DNA from: an uncultured Muribaculaceae bacterium
GTDB taxonomy: Bacteria > Bacteroidota > Bacteroidia > Bacteroidales > Muribaculaceae
Reading direction: 5' to 3'
Assembly (NCBI GenBank): GCA_910587425.1
Contig: CAJUKU010000006.1
Coordinates: 92,436-156,435, forward strand
DNA length: 64,000 nucleotides
The notes below the pieces were generated by a model. The model saw only the letters and a program-made list of their open reading frames with translations. It had not been told where the DNA came from and did not search any database. Shown one piece after another: positions 43,837-52,291 of the stretch; within the stretch, counting starts at the first letter, position 1; each line of letters starts with the position of its first letter. The translations under genes and the position numbers were made by a program.

Positions 43837-44348
43837 TGCTGCGGCGGTTGTTTCTTCCGGTCGAAAGGCGATGGCGTAGCCGCGGGCATGGTGTGCACTC
43901 CCCGTTTGCCTACCGGTTCATAACATCAACGTTGCATAACCGATGTGCATACTATGCCTATGGAGATATTGCCGATGAGGCACCGACACGCCGTGATGCA
44001 GAAACCGCCGAGCGTCTTTTCCGCATAATCCTCAGCTTTCGTCCGAGGGCTGTGGCACGGTATGGTGCGACAACGTCCTGTGTGGAGGAGGCTATCGCTG
44101 CCGCCACGGCTGGCTATCGGGTGGCGTCGGAGACCGGTTTCTCCATAGTCACGTCGGCTACGGCTCTTGATATGCCACATCTCTCGGATGTAACCGTTTT
44201 CCTGAATATGGGGAACGCGGATATGCAACAGTTGTTTGAGAGGCTGGAATCGGGACTGGAATATGGGATGACCTTTGTCGGGCGTGACATGGCTGTCGCT
44301 GTCAACCTGCCGACACTTCCGCGGCAGAGATTCAATGTGAATATATAA
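43836..44348 (+). CDS. Short methyltransferase-like protein, possibly degenerate
   Basis: 170 residues from ATG 43836-43838, which overlaps the preceding stop as TGATG. The N-terminus RRWRSRGHGVHSPFAYRFIT strongly resembles the opening of a Bacteroidetes family of putative SAM-dependent methyltransferases. The expected glycine-rich SAM motif is hard to find (RPRAVARYGATTSCVEEAI is in its place), and the protein is shorter than the 220-250 residues I would expect. It may be a decayed or re-purposed member. Translationally coupled to the YfhO-like gene and 26 bases before xerD. Confidence 0.55.
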   Translation: MLRRLFLPVERRWRSRGHGVHSPFAYRFITSTLHNRCAYYAYGDIADEAPTRRDAETAERLFRIILSFRPRAVARYGATTSCVEEAIAAATAGYRVASETGFSIVTSATALDMPHLSDVTVFLNMGNADMQQLFERLESGLEYGMTFVGRDMAVAVNLPTLPRQRFNVNI

Positions 44349-44374
44349 GGATCTGCTAAGAAATAGACGAACTC

Positions 44375-45301
44375 ATGGCACATACATTGCCGCCGGTGGA
44401 GCAGCTTCTCGATGCCTACGAGGCGCATATAATGCTTGAGCGCGGATTGTCGGAGAACACACGCCTCGCTTACCGCGACGATATTGTAAAACTCATAGAT
44501 TTCCTGGATGACGAGCAAGTATCGCTGCAGGATGCCACGCCTTCTGTTCTCGAGCTGTTTGCCGGCGCTCTTCATGACCTTGGGGTGGCGCCGCGGACAC
44601 AGGCGCGCATACTTTCAGGGGTACGTTCTTTCTTCCGGTATCTTGCCGAGGAGGAGTATGTGGATGCAGATCCGTCGACACTTCTTGCTATGCCTCGCAC
44701 AGGGCGGCATCTGCCCGAAGTGCTTACCGTCGAGGAGATCAACGATATGGTCAGTGCTGTGCCGCCGGATTCGGCTGAAGCCTCACGCAACCGTGCAATA
44801 GTCGAGACATTGTACGGGTGCGGTCTGCGTGTGAGTGAACTGGTCAACCTGCAGATCGGCAAACTGTATTTCAATGATGGTTATCTGATTGTCGAGGGTA
44901 AGGGAAGCAAGGAGCGGCTTGTGCCTATGTCGCCGGTAGCGATAGCCTGCATAGAGGCGTATATGCCCGATCGTGCGTCGCTCGACATTGTGCCCGGCGA
45001 GGAGAATTATCTGTTTCTGAACCGGCGTGGATCAAGGCTTACGCGGCAGATGGTGTTCACTATCATCCGCAGGCTTGCAGCTGCAGCCGGTATCGCAAAA
45101 AAAATTTCACCGCATACACTGCGGCATTCGTTTGCAACTCATCTTCTTGAGGGGGGCGCCAATCTGCGTGCCATCCAACAGATGCTGGGTCACGAGAGCA
45201 TCGCAACGACTGAAATCTACATACATCTCGACAGAACGCGTCTGCGCGATGAGATACTTAAGTATCATCCGCGCAACATGCGGCAGCGTAGGTTCAGTTA
45301 G
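44375..45301 (+). CDS. xerD: Tyrosine recombinase XerD-type
   Basis: 308 residues. The N-terminal core-binding domain (about 1-105; YEAHIMLERGLSENTRLAY) is followed by the catalytic domain with the full tyrosine recombinase set: Arg152 (CGLRVSEL), His247 and Arg250 (HTLRHSFATHLLEGG), His273 (MLGHESIATTEIYIH) and nucleophile Tyr282. The length and the C-terminal EILKYHPRN match housekeeping XerC/D enzymes that resolve chromosome dimers at dif, not phage integrases. The sequence is closer to XerD than XerC by memory. No dif-like site was spotted nearby. Confidence 0.92.
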   Translation: MAHTLPPVEQLLDAYEAHIMLERGLSENTRLAYRDDIVKLIDFLDDEQVSLQDATPSVLELFAGALHDLGVAPRTQARILSGVRSFFRYLAEEEYVDADPSTLLAMPRTGRHLPEVLTVEEINDMVSAVPPDSAEASRNRAIVETLYGCGLRVSELVNLQIGKLYFNDGYLIVEGKGSKERLVPMSPVAIACIEAYMPDRASLDIVPGEENYLFLNRRGSRLTRQMVFTIIRRLAAAAGIAKKISPHTLRHSFATHLLEGGANLRAIQQMLGHESIATTEIYIHLDRTRLRDEILKYHPRNMRQRRFS

Positions 45302-45500
45302 GGCACATCGCTACCGGAATCCCCGATATGTGTGTCTCGACTTTATAGACCCTGGCGAATTGACGCAGGATGCCAAGAGTGACATCGCGCGGACCTGTTG
45401 TCTCGCAACGGGTTTCGTCATGAGCCGGTGTTTCAGGGCACGATGCGGCGGATGCCGGTTTCCGGCGGTGTGGTTTCGGGATTTCGGGAACTGTTTTCAC
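45294..45500 (-). CDS. Possible small protein, 68 aa
   Basis: A 68-residue frame (ATG 45498-45500) convergent with xerD, overlapping its end by 8 bases. The C-terminal part DVTLGILRQFARVYKVETHI followed by SGIPVAMCPN resembles short Bacteroidales proteins whose tails read like LKQFARxY. Codon choice looks like that of neighbouring genes. No promoter was recognised, and the first 35 residues are low in recognisable features. I call it coding with moderate doubt; the 45302-45580 gap contains nothing else convincing. Confidence 0.45.
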   Translation of the reverse strand: MKTVPEIPKPHRRKPASAASCPETPAHDETRCETTGPRDVTLGILRQFARVYKVETHISGIPVAMCPN

Positions 45501-45580
45501 AATAGTTAAACGGGCTCCTCCACCACGTTATTATGTGCGGTGGCTAAAAAATGACAGTTACTGACGTATTCCGTTTGAAT

Positions 45581-46477
45581 TCAGTGCAGCAGAGCCTCCG
45601 AGACTTTTTCGAGGGTGGTGTCGCGCAGCAGGACAGTGCCGTCGGCATTGATAAGGTAAAGGCTCGGGAAGCGCGGTATGTAGTATATCTCTTGGTTGAG
45701 CACTTCGGCATTCGGCGAGAATGCGTCGATCCATTCCGAGGGTATGTGACTGTCGTCGGCTGCCCATCTTTCCTCATCCCCGCTCAGGTCGACAGCCACT
45801 ATCTGCAAATTGCCGCTGCCAATGGCATCTTTGAGTGAGGGAAGTGTTCTCATTCGGGAGATGAGTGCCGAGCAATCCTCGCATTCCGGGTCGTGAAAAA
45901 GGAGCAATGTAGGGATGCCGTTGATTATACCGCGCAATGTGGTGTCAGGTTTCCCTTTCAATTTGATTATGAAGTCTGCGCATTGCGCTCCTGGGCGGTT
46001 GGCGGAGAGTGTGGACAGCAATGCGTCGTATCGCTGCAGACGGGCATCATCTGTGAACCGTTGGGTTGTGACTGCGCTTAGAAAAGCCATGAAAGCCTCC
46101 GGATTGTAGACTGGCGATAAAGGTTCGGCGAGGTATTTTTCGGCAGTTGCGAGCGTTTCGTTGTAAATTCCTGCTGAAGTCTGAGCTTTTGTCAGCAAGG
46201 TCGCTGCGGCAGCGTCAGACTCCTCCTGGTCGACTATCGGGAACAGAGTGGCGTAAGTCGCGAAATTCTCTTCAAGCAACCGTGCGGTTGAAACAGAATC
46301 GTTTGTGTCGAGGGCATCCCAGAAATGGTGCAGCAGATATGCAGCGCGCAGTTGTGGGGTGCGCAAGGTGTCCGGAATCGACGGTAGCGCTATTGTCGGT
46401 ACCCCATCGGCTGCGAAGGTTATCTGACATGTGGCTATGAGGAGAAAAAGTGCTGTTAGATGGCGTATAAATGTCAC
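45581..46477 (-). CDS. Exported thioredoxin-fold protein with DUF5106-like N-terminus
   Basis: 298 residues starting at a GTG (46475-46477). A signal peptide (MTFIRHLTALFLLIATCQIT) is followed by a helical region of about 130 residues resembling DUF5106, then a thioredoxin-like domain (TLLLFHDPECEDCSALISRM) with a CxxC redox pair, and FPSLYLINADGTVLLRDTTL containing the conserved cis-Pro region. Probably a periplasmic disulfide or stress-related protein. It is divergent from the NlpC/P60 gene with overlapping promoter elements. Confidence 0.82.
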   Translation of the reverse strand: MTFIRHLTALFLLIATCQITFAADGVPTIALPSIPDTLRTPQLRAAYLLHHFWDALDTNDSVSTARLLEENFATYATLFPIVDQEESDAAAATLLTKAQTSAGIYNETLATAEKYLAEPLSPVYNPEAFMAFLSAVTTQRFTDDARLQRYDALLSTLSANRPGAQCADFIIKLKGKPDTTLRGIINGIPTLLLFHDPECEDCSALISRMRTLPSLKDAIGSGNLQIVAVDLSGDEERWAADDSHIPSEWIDAFSPNAEVLNQEIYYIPRFPSLYLINADGTVLLRDTTLEKVSEALLH

Positions 46478-46483
46478 GGTGAA

Positions 46484-46528
46484 TTTGCTAAAGTTAACTT
46501 AATTGCTTAAATTTGCAGCGCAAATATA
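46484..46528. promoter_or_regulatory. Overlapping divergent promoters (DUF5106 gene / NlpC-P60 gene)
   Basis: Plus strand: TTTG (46484-46487), 20 bases, TAAATTTG (46508-46515), driving the NlpC/P60 gene with a leader of roughly 15 bases. Minus strand: TATATTTG (46521-46528) for the DUF5106 gene; its -33 box is unclear. The two -7 boxes are only 5 bases apart, so the polymerases would compete. Confidence 0.65.
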
Positions 46529-46537
46529 GTAAGAACG

Positions 46538-47221
46538 ATGCAATTGCGGAAATACATACTTACTTTTTTCGCCATGACCGGGATCGTTCCGGCAACATAT
46601 TTGGGCGGTACACCACTGGCGCATATTTCCGAGCGTTCGGAGGCAACCGTGGTCAGTGGCGATGTCCGTATCGGTATAGGTGCGGAGGTATGCACACCTG
46701 ATGTCCCCTTTTATTCATTCAACGCCGACAACCTGGATGATGAGATCAACGATGCGCTTTTCAGTGTGCCCACTTTAGAGGAGCTGATCAGCGAGACACA
46801 TCGCGCAGAGAGCTGGCTTGCCCGCCGTCAGGGAACGAGCATGGTGGACTATGCGAAGAATTTCATTGGCACCCGCTACCGGCGTGGCGCCAAAGGTCCC
46901 AAGGCGTTTGATTGCTCTGGTTTCACAAGCTATGTGTTCCGTAAGTTCGGTTATTCACTTAGTCCTGCCTCGCATCTGCAGGGCACGCAGGGTCAGAAGA
47001 TAAAACTCGATGAAGCTCAGCCGGGCGATCTGATTTTTTTCTCCGGACGTCGTGCCGGAAGCCGTATAGGTCACGTAGGTATGGTTGTTGAGGCTGGCGA
47101 CGGCAAAGTGCGTTTCATCCATGCGTCGACAAGTCAGGGTGTGCGTATCGACAGCTATCCCGACGGAGGTTACTATTCGCGTCGTTTCATAGGCGTTCGC
47201 CGTGTGATAGGTCAGGAATGA
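46538..47221 (+). CDS. NlpC/P60 family peptidoglycan endopeptidase
   Basis: 227 residues with an N-terminal hydrophobic export signal. The papain-like domain covers about residues 108-227: Cys126 in FDCSGFTSYVFRKFG, His179 in RIGHVGMVV and the third residue His195 in RFIHASTSQGVRI. These hydrolases cleave stem peptides (gamma-D-Glu to diamino acid bond) in the cell wall during growth. Residues 25-105 have no recognised domain. A short hairpin (47250-47274) after the stop may end the transcript. Confidence 0.92.
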   Translation: MQLRKYILTFFAMTGIVPATYLGGTPLAHISERSEATVVSGDVRIGIGAEVCTPDVPFYSFNADNLDDEINDALFSVPTLEELISETHRAESWLARRQGTSMVDYAKNFIGTRYRRGAKGPKAFDCSGFTSYVFRKFGYSLSPASHLQGTQGQKIKLDEAQPGDLIFFSGRRAGSRIGHVGMVVEAGDGKVRFIHASTSQGVRIDSYPDGGYYSRRFIGVRRVIGQE

Positions 47222-47249
47222 TCTGAAAACGGAGTTATGCCTGTTTCAA

Positions 47250-47274
47250 GGGGTGTGAACATTTGCCACACCCC
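47250..47274 (+). terminator. Weak hairpin after the NlpC/P60 gene
   Basis: GGGGTGTG (47250-47257) pairs with CACACCCC (47267-47274), loop of 9. It is followed by GGTGTTTCCC, a poor U-tract, 27 bases before the Smr gene. Confidence 0.45.
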
Positions 47275-47300
47275 GGTGTTTCCCAATAAAAAACTTTTCG

Positions 47301-48350
47301 ATGGCAAAGGTAGGAGATATAGTGCGCTATCTTAACTCCGTAGGCGGAGGTAAGATCGTGCGTATAAAGGATAATATGGCGTATGTGGATGAGGATGGTT
47401 TCGAGACCCCCGTCCTGTTGCGCGAGTGCGTGGTTGTGACAACAGCTGAGACCCAGCGTGCGGCAGTAGCAGAGCGTCCGGTGATCACTCCGGCACCTGT
47501 TGCCACAAAAGAGGTAGTCAAAGAACCGGAGGAACCTTTTGAGGAAACTCCGGGTGGTGACCGTCTGAACATTGTTCTCGGCTATGAGCCGGCAAATATC
47601 AAGAATCTCAGCGGAACGAGCTTCGACACATATCTGGTCAACGACTCCAACTATTATATCTACTTCTCATATCTGAGCCGTGATGAGGGAGCCGCCGACT
47701 GGACTACACGTTACGCCGGGGTGGTAGAGCCTGGAATCCAACTGTTTCTTGAGGAGTTGCAGCGCGATGATCTTTCACGTATGAGCCGCATTGCCGTACA
47801 ATGTATCGCCTTCAAGCGTGAACGCAGTTTTGAACTGATGGCGCCGGTCAATGTCAACCTGCGGTTTGATGCTACGAAATTCTTCAAACTGCATTGTTTC
47901 CGCCCCAACGAGTACTTCGACCGCGATGTGATAGCATACGAGATCGTGAAAAATGGAGAGCCGATGACTCAGGTCGCCATAGATCCCATTGCTGTCGAGA
48001 AATCCATGCGTACGAAGATAGCTGCCGACAGGCGCCCGGTAAAGAAACGCAACGTCCAGAAACATCAGGATACGGTTGTAACCGATCTTCATATTGATGA
48101 GCTTGTCGATACAAAAGCCGGTCTGTCAAATGCTGACATGTTGAATCTGCAGGTCGATGAATTCCGTCGTGTCATGGATGCCAACCTTAAGAATCATGGG
48201 CAGAAACTTGTCTTTATCCATGGCAAAGGTGAAGGAGTGCTCCGTCAGGCTATAATGAAGGAGCTTAACCACCGCTACAAGGGGCATGATGTACAGGACG
48301 CTTCTTTCCGCGAGTATGGTTTCGGGGCGACTCAGGTGACAATCAGATAA
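47301..48350 (+). CDS. DUF2027 protein with C-terminal Smr domain
   Basis: 349 residues. The N-terminus (AKVGDIVRYLNSVGGGKIVR, followed by VDEDGFETPVL) and the central region belong to the Bacteroidetes DUF2027 family. The last 85 residues are a Smr domain: VDTKAGLSNADMLNLQVDEF, then KLVFIHGKGEGVLRQAIM and HDVQDASFREYGFGATQVTI. Smr domains, first known from MutS2, cleave or bind branched DNA or RNA and in several bacteria act on stalled ribosomes. The conserved HGKGEG loop is intact. Cellular role in Bacteroidetes is unclear. Confidence 0.9.
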   Translation: MAKVGDIVRYLNSVGGGKIVRIKDNMAYVDEDGFETPVLLRECVVVTTAETQRAAVAERPVITPAPVATKEVVKEPEEPFEETPGGDRLNIVLGYEPANIKNLSGTSFDTYLVNDSNYYIYFSYLSRDEGAADWTTRYAGVVEPGIQLFLEELQRDDLSRMSRIAVQCIAFKRERSFELMAPVNVNLRFDATKFFKLHCFRPNEYFDRDVIAYEIVKNGEPMTQVAIDPIAVEKSMRTKIAADRRPVKKRNVQKHQDTVVTDLHIDELVDTKAGLSNADMLNLQVDEFRRVMDANLKNHGQKLVFIHGKGEGVLRQAIMKELNHRYKGHDVQDASFREYGFGATQVTIR

Positions 48351-48363
48351 GTCACCGTCCGCT

Positions 48364-49131
48364 ATGATATTCTGGCATTCCGGCACGGGAAACAGCGCGA
48401 GCGTGGCTGCGCGTCTTGCCTCGCTGCTCTCTGAGCGTACATGCAGGATCGACAAAGATGTGTCTTCATGTTTCGACCTCCAGGATGGCGAGCGTGTGAT
48501 ATGGGTGTTCCCCATATACAGCTGGGGAATCCCTCCCACGGTGCTTTCATTTATAAGGAGTGTGACTCTTGCAGGAGAGGGGCTGCGTCATTTCATGGTG
48601 TGCACATGCGGCGATGATGTCGGTCTGTCGCACAGTCAGTGGCGTAAGGAGATACGTCGGCGAGGCTGGCTTCCGGTTGGCACATGGTCTGTGCAGATGC
48701 CTAACAATTATGTATTGCTGCCGGGCTTTGATGTCGATGCGGTATCGGTTGCAGAGCGGAAGCTCGAACAATCGGAGGAGCGGTTGCAGACCGTAGCGCG
48801 CGGCATACGTCACGCTGCGCGGGTCGACGATGTGGTGCGCGGATCGTTCCCCTGGTTAAAGAGCCACGTGCTTTATCCGCTGTTCGTACGGTTTCTGATG
48901 TCACCGCGACCATTCGCACATACTGATGAGTGTGTGCATTGCGGCAAATGCGCCGCGGTATGTCCGCGGCGCAATGTCAGAATCGGACAGGACTGCTGTC
49001 CGTCATGGGGGAGTGACTGCGCTATGTGCCTTGCATGCTACCATGTGTGTCCGAAGCATGCGGTGCGCTATGGACAGCGCACTGTCAGGAAACACCAGTA
49101 TTTTCTACCGCAGCGGCAGTCAATTCGTTAG
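48364..49131 (+). CDS. Flavodoxin-ferredoxin fusion (EFR1 family)
   Basis: 255 residues. Residues 1-150 are a flavodoxin-like FMN domain (MIFWHSGTGNSASVAARLA as the phosphate loop; PIYSWGIPPTV). The C-terminal part holds two complete 4Fe-4S motifs, CVHCGKCAAVCP and CAMCLACYHVCP. The protein would shuttle electrons between flavin and ferredoxin partners in the anaerobic cytoplasm. It starts 13 bases after the Smr gene, so co-transcription is likely. Its last 47 bases overlap the 3' end of the convergent YitT gene. Confidence 0.88.
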   Translation: MIFWHSGTGNSASVAARLASLLSERTCRIDKDVSSCFDLQDGERVIWVFPIYSWGIPPTVLSFIRSVTLAGEGLRHFMVCTCGDDVGLSHSQWRKEIRRRGWLPVGTWSVQMPNNYVLLPGFDVDAVSVAERKLEQSEERLQTVARGIRHAARVDDVVRGSFPWLKSHVLYPLFVRFLMSPRPFAHTDECVHCGKCAAVCPRRNVRIGQDCCPSWGSDCAMCLACYHVCPKHAVRYGQRTVRKHQYFLPQRQSIR

Positions 49132-50119
49132 CCGCTTCTTCCGACGGTGTCGGTATCTGTGCAGCCTCAGGGTTCTGTTCAACCTTAACAAGAGCTTTCG
49201 TGCGGGGCTTGCGCACCTTTATAGTGTCAAATCCACGGCCATATACTCCGTTCACGTTGCTCTGCGTTATGAACGCATTCTCATCAATGCTCTTGATTAT
49301 TCTGTAGATGGTGACAGACTCCATCTTGCGGCACATCACCATCAGCATTTTTACAGGCTTATGCGAGTAGCTTCCTATACCGTCGAACTCTGTGCATCCG
49401 CGGTTAGCCTCGACATTGATGGCGCGTGCTATCTCTTTCCACTGTTTGGAGATTATGGTGAACTGAACCGCCTGACGGTTGGAGTTGATCACAAGGTCGC
49501 ACATATAGCTTACAAGTACTGTGACAAGCAGACCGTAAACAATCTCACCAAGTGAATAGCCGAGTACGAAGAATGCCGATCCTACGATGAATATGTCGCA
49601 TATCATCATGGTTCTGCCGATCGATACATTACTTTTTTTGCTGACCATTGCAGCCACGATATCCGTACCTCCTGATGATCCGTTATGGATGAACACTGTG
49701 CCGATACCCGCACCCATCACTGACGATCCGAGTATGAGATTTAGCAGCTTGTCATCAGGCAGGATTGCCATTGTAGAGAATATGGGCTGGAATATATATA
49801 TGAGCAGCGAGAGGACTGTCATGCCGAACAGTGTGCGGATGACGAATGTCCGCGCTACAATTCTGTAGGCTATCGCAAGAAGTATGAAGTTTACCACATA
49901 CATGGTCACGCCTACTGGTATGGCGAGTGGGAAAGCGCCTACTTCATGAAGCCGCAGGGTGGCAAAGTAAACCACGGAGCCGAGACCAGCCATTCCGCCC
50001 ATTACCACTTTTTCGGGGAGAATGAATGCGGTGAAGCCGAACGCATAGAGCGCAAGGCCGAAAACAATCCAGAAATAGTCGCGCGTGGTGAGCCACAGCT
50101 TGTTGCGTGATAAATTCAT
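49085..50119 (-). CDS. YitT/DUF161 family membrane protein with DUF2179 domain
   Basis: 344 residues. Five or six membrane segments fill the first 200 residues (YFWIVFGLALYAFGFTAFIL, MAGLGSVVYFATLRL, FVLGYSLGEIVYGLLVTVLV), with the family motif FIHNGSSGGTDIVA. The cytoplasmic DUF2179 domain (NVEANRGCTEFDGIGSYSHK; IKSIDENAFITQSNVNGVYG) follows. The C-terminal 40 residues are an acidic tail rich in Ala and Glu encoded opposite the end of the ferredoxin gene. Function of the family is not established; transport is often assumed. Confidence 0.9.
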   Translation of the reverse strand: MNLSRNKLWLTTRDYFWIVFGLALYAFGFTAFILPEKVVMGGMAGLGSVVYFATLRLHEVGAFPLAIPVGVTMYVVNFILLAIAYRIVARTFVIRTLFGMTVLSLLIYIFQPIFSTMAILPDDKLLNLILGSSVMGAGIGTVFIHNGSSGGTDIVAAMVSKKSNVSIGRTMMICDIFIVGSAFFVLGYSLGEIVYGLLVTVLVSYMCDLVINSNRQAVQFTIISKQWKEIARAINVEANRGCTEFDGIGSYSHKPVKMLMVMCRKMESVTIYRIIKSIDENAFITQSNVNGVYGRGFDTIKVRKPRTKALVKVEQNPEAAQIPTPSEEAANELTAAAVENTGVS

Positions 50120-50247
50120 GTCTATGTTTCAACTTAAGATTAACTCGTGCTCCAACCTGTCTGTTATGACAGGTAAATAACAATCTGCTGTCTCATGATC
50201 TACTCAGGTGGTAAATCCTGGATTCAGTCAGTATGTTTTTTCAGCAG

Positions 50248-50278
50248 CAAAGTTAATTCAACGCAGTCGTGTTTCAAA
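50248..50278 (-). promoter_or_regulatory. Promoter of the YitT gene
   Basis: Minus strand TTTG (50275-50278), 19 bases, TAACTTTG (50248-50255). It gives a leader of about 120 bases. Confidence 0.7.
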
Positions 50279-50310
50279 GAAATTCTGAAAGATTTCTCGA
50301 AAAAAAATTC

Positions 50311-50318
50311 TATTTTTG
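50311..50318 (+). promoter_or_regulatory. -7 element for the barrel gene at 50401
   Basis: TATTTTTG followed by CAGTG, 82 bases before the ATG. No TTTG box at the usual distance was found, so confidence is moderate. Confidence 0.5.
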
Positions 50319-50400
50319 CAGTGCGTAAAACAGCATGGATTCTCTTCCATTTCCGGTAGTGCGCACACATACTGATAATTAAGAATAATAACTCCACAAA

Positions 50401-51168
50401 ATGTCTCGACCGATAAAATCAATGCTCGTTTCCACCATTGTGGCACTGCTCGGGTTATGCACCGCAGGCTCTGCCTACGCACAAGGTTTTGTAAACACAG
50501 CGCCCGCCGAGAGGTTTGTTGATTTCGACATTCATCTTTCGGCAGGTGGATCCGGCATCACCCAAAATTATGCATCAAAGTTCGAGCAGATACGCGAGCT
50601 TACCAACTCGATGGGTGTGCAATATGGCGCCGGAGCATCCGCAGTGTTTAGTTTCAATTCATTTGTGGGATTTGGAACTGAGCTGAATCTGTTGCTCAAT
50701 CACGCGCGTGTAAATATGATGGTGGCTTCCGGTCAGAGCAGCACAGTGAGTTCGATATTCCTCCGCAACCGTTCTGTTTATGCTAATATCCCGGTATTCA
50801 TGCGCTTCCGCTTCTCAATATCGGATGCGGTGAAATGGGACGTCATGGGAGGTGTGTATTACAGTTACGGTATTTCTGGCAAGCAGAAACAGTCGATATA
50901 CAACGCAAGTCTCAACAGCCTTGACCAGCTTGTGCCACAGATGGTGATGAGTGAGACTGATTTCTTCAACTGCTCCTCAACGTTCATCAATTCCTTTCGC
51001 CGCAGTGACTATGGACTCCATCTCGGCACAGGTATCCGTTTCGGAAAGCATATATCGGTAGGATTCATCTGTCAGTTTGGTCTGAAGAACATATCGTTTA
51101 CGTCCGGTCTCGTCAATCCGTCGATCCACAACTATTCGGTTTCGGGCAGGATCGGTTACGTATTCTGA
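50401..51168 (+). CDS. Outer-membrane beta-barrel protein (PorT-like)
   Basis: 255 residues with a signal peptide ending ...GSAYA before QGFVNTAPAERF. The remainder has repeated amphipathic strands with aromatic ends (FVGFGTELNLLLNHARVNMM, SVYANIPVFMRFRFSI, WDVMGGVYYSYGISGK, DYGLHLGTGIRFGKHI) and terminates RIGYVF, an outer-membrane assembly signal. It matches the PorT/outer-membrane beta-barrel family of Bacteroidetes; no specific function. Transcribed alone or with the hydrolase 65 bases downstream. Confidence 0.8.
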   Translation: MSRPIKSMLVSTIVALLGLCTAGSAYAQGFVNTAPAERFVDFDIHLSAGGSGITQNYASKFEQIRELTNSMGVQYGAGASAVFSFNSFVGFGTELNLLLNHARVNMMVASGQSSTVSSIFLRNRSVYANIPVFMRFRFSISDAVKWDVMGGVYYSYGISGKQKQSIYNASLNSLDQLVPQMVMSETDFFNCSSTFINSFRRSDYGLHLGTGIRFGKHISVGFICQFGLKNISFTSGLVNPSIHNYSVSGRIGYVF

Positions 51169-51233
51169 ACGGAATAATCAGAACAATCAGCAGCAGGGGA
51201 GTGTTTAAATGTAAACGAATCAACTATTAAAAG

Positions 51234-52280
51234 ATGAAAAATACATTTATCGCACTTTCGCTTGCTGTTGCCGCGATGTCGGCGGCTGCTCCTCATGCCG
51301 ATGCATGCTCACGCGTGGTATATCACGGTGATAACGGACTTATGATTGTCGGCCGCTCGCTCGATTGGAAAACTCCGATACCCACAAATATATATGTATA
51401 TCCCCGCGGAATGGAGAAGCAGGGGAATGTGACCGAGAGTGCCGTGCGCTGGACCTCAAAGTATGGGGCTGTCTACGCCGTCAGCTATGACGGTGGCATC
51501 ACTGAAGGTATGAATGAGAAAGGGCTTGTGATCAACGGACTGTTTTGCAAGGGCACTGTCTATGCCAACGATTCTACGGCGGGTCGACCGGATATGTCGC
51601 TCTCGGTGTTCGTGGGCTGGCTCCTTGATATGAATGCGACGACACGCGAGGTTGTCGACGTGCTTAGACAGCAGGATTTCAGTATCTCAGGGGCTACTTT
51701 CGACGGCGGAACCGTATCGGCTCTCCACTGGGGCATAACCGACGCAACCGGAGAAACCGCCATACTCGAGTTCGACCATGGATCAGTCAGGATATATGAG
51801 GGGGACAGCCTCGATATTTTGACAAATGATCCGACTTACCCACAGATGACAGCTATAAATGATTATTGGAAGAAAGTTGGTGGAGGCAACATGCTTCCGG
51901 GTACGGTGAAAAGCCCTGACCGCTTTGTGCGTGCATCGTATTTCAACAATCATGTGGAGCGTGTAGCTGATCCCCAGATCGGAGTGTCTATTGTGCGCTC
52001 TGTGCTCCAGAATGTCTCTGTGCCATATCTCTATACGGTCGACCTTGCGGCGGAACCTAATGTGTCGTCGACACAATGGCGCTCTTTCTGCAATATCCCG
52101 GCAAGGCTTTATTATTTCGACATAGTGACCAATTTAGGGCTTTACTATATTGACCTAAAGAAATGCGATCTGCGCCCCGGCGCCAAGGTGATGAAGCTGA
52201 ATACTGCCGAGAATACGGCTGCGGTAGGCGAGGTGAACCGGCTCCTTGTGCCCTCGGCACCATTCACACCTATGTACTGA
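51234..52280 (+). CDS. Linear amide C-N hydrolase, choloylglycine hydrolase family (bile salt hydrolase candidate)
   Basis: 348 residues. A signal peptide ends so that Cys25 (ADA/CSRVVYHG) becomes the N-terminal nucleophile of the mature Ntn hydrolase. The GRSLDWK segment supplies the conserved Arg and Asp, and ILTNDPTYPQM the Asn region. Family members are bile salt hydrolases or penicillin V acylases; periplasmic Bacteroides homologues deconjugate bile acids. The gut setting favours bile salts, but specificity is not decided by sequence. It is followed by the DUF4421 gene after 11 bases, which suggests an operon. Confidence 0.85.
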   Translation: MKNTFIALSLAVAAMSAAAPHADACSRVVYHGDNGLMIVGRSLDWKTPIPTNIYVYPRGMEKQGNVTESAVRWTSKYGAVYAVSYDGGITEGMNEKGLVINGLFCKGTVYANDSTAGRPDMSLSVFVGWLLDMNATTREVVDVLRQQDFSISGATFDGGTVSALHWGITDATGETAILEFDHGSVRIYEGDSLDILTNDPTYPQMTAINDYWKKVGGGNMLPGTVKSPDRFVRASYFNNHVERVADPQIGVSIVRSVLQNVSVPYLYTVDLAAEPNVSSTQWRSFCNIPARLYYFDIVTNLGLYYIDLKKCDLRPGAKVMKLNTAENTAAVGEVNRLLVPSAPFTPMY

Positions 52281-52291
52281 TGATTTGACGG

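Noticed and set aside
43836..45301. Integron or integrase-based mobile element around the tyrosine recombinase
   Set aside because: The recombinase has housekeeping Xer length and motifs, and no attachment repeats or cargo genes are seen.
45027..45509. 160-codon plus-strand frame over the xerD end
   Set aside because: Its first part is an out-of-frame reading of xerD; the rest is opposite the possible 68-residue gene and has no recognised feature.
45516..45546. Terminator for the DUF5106 gene
   Set aside because: CCACC/GGTGG pairing is short and no U-tract follows on the minus strand.
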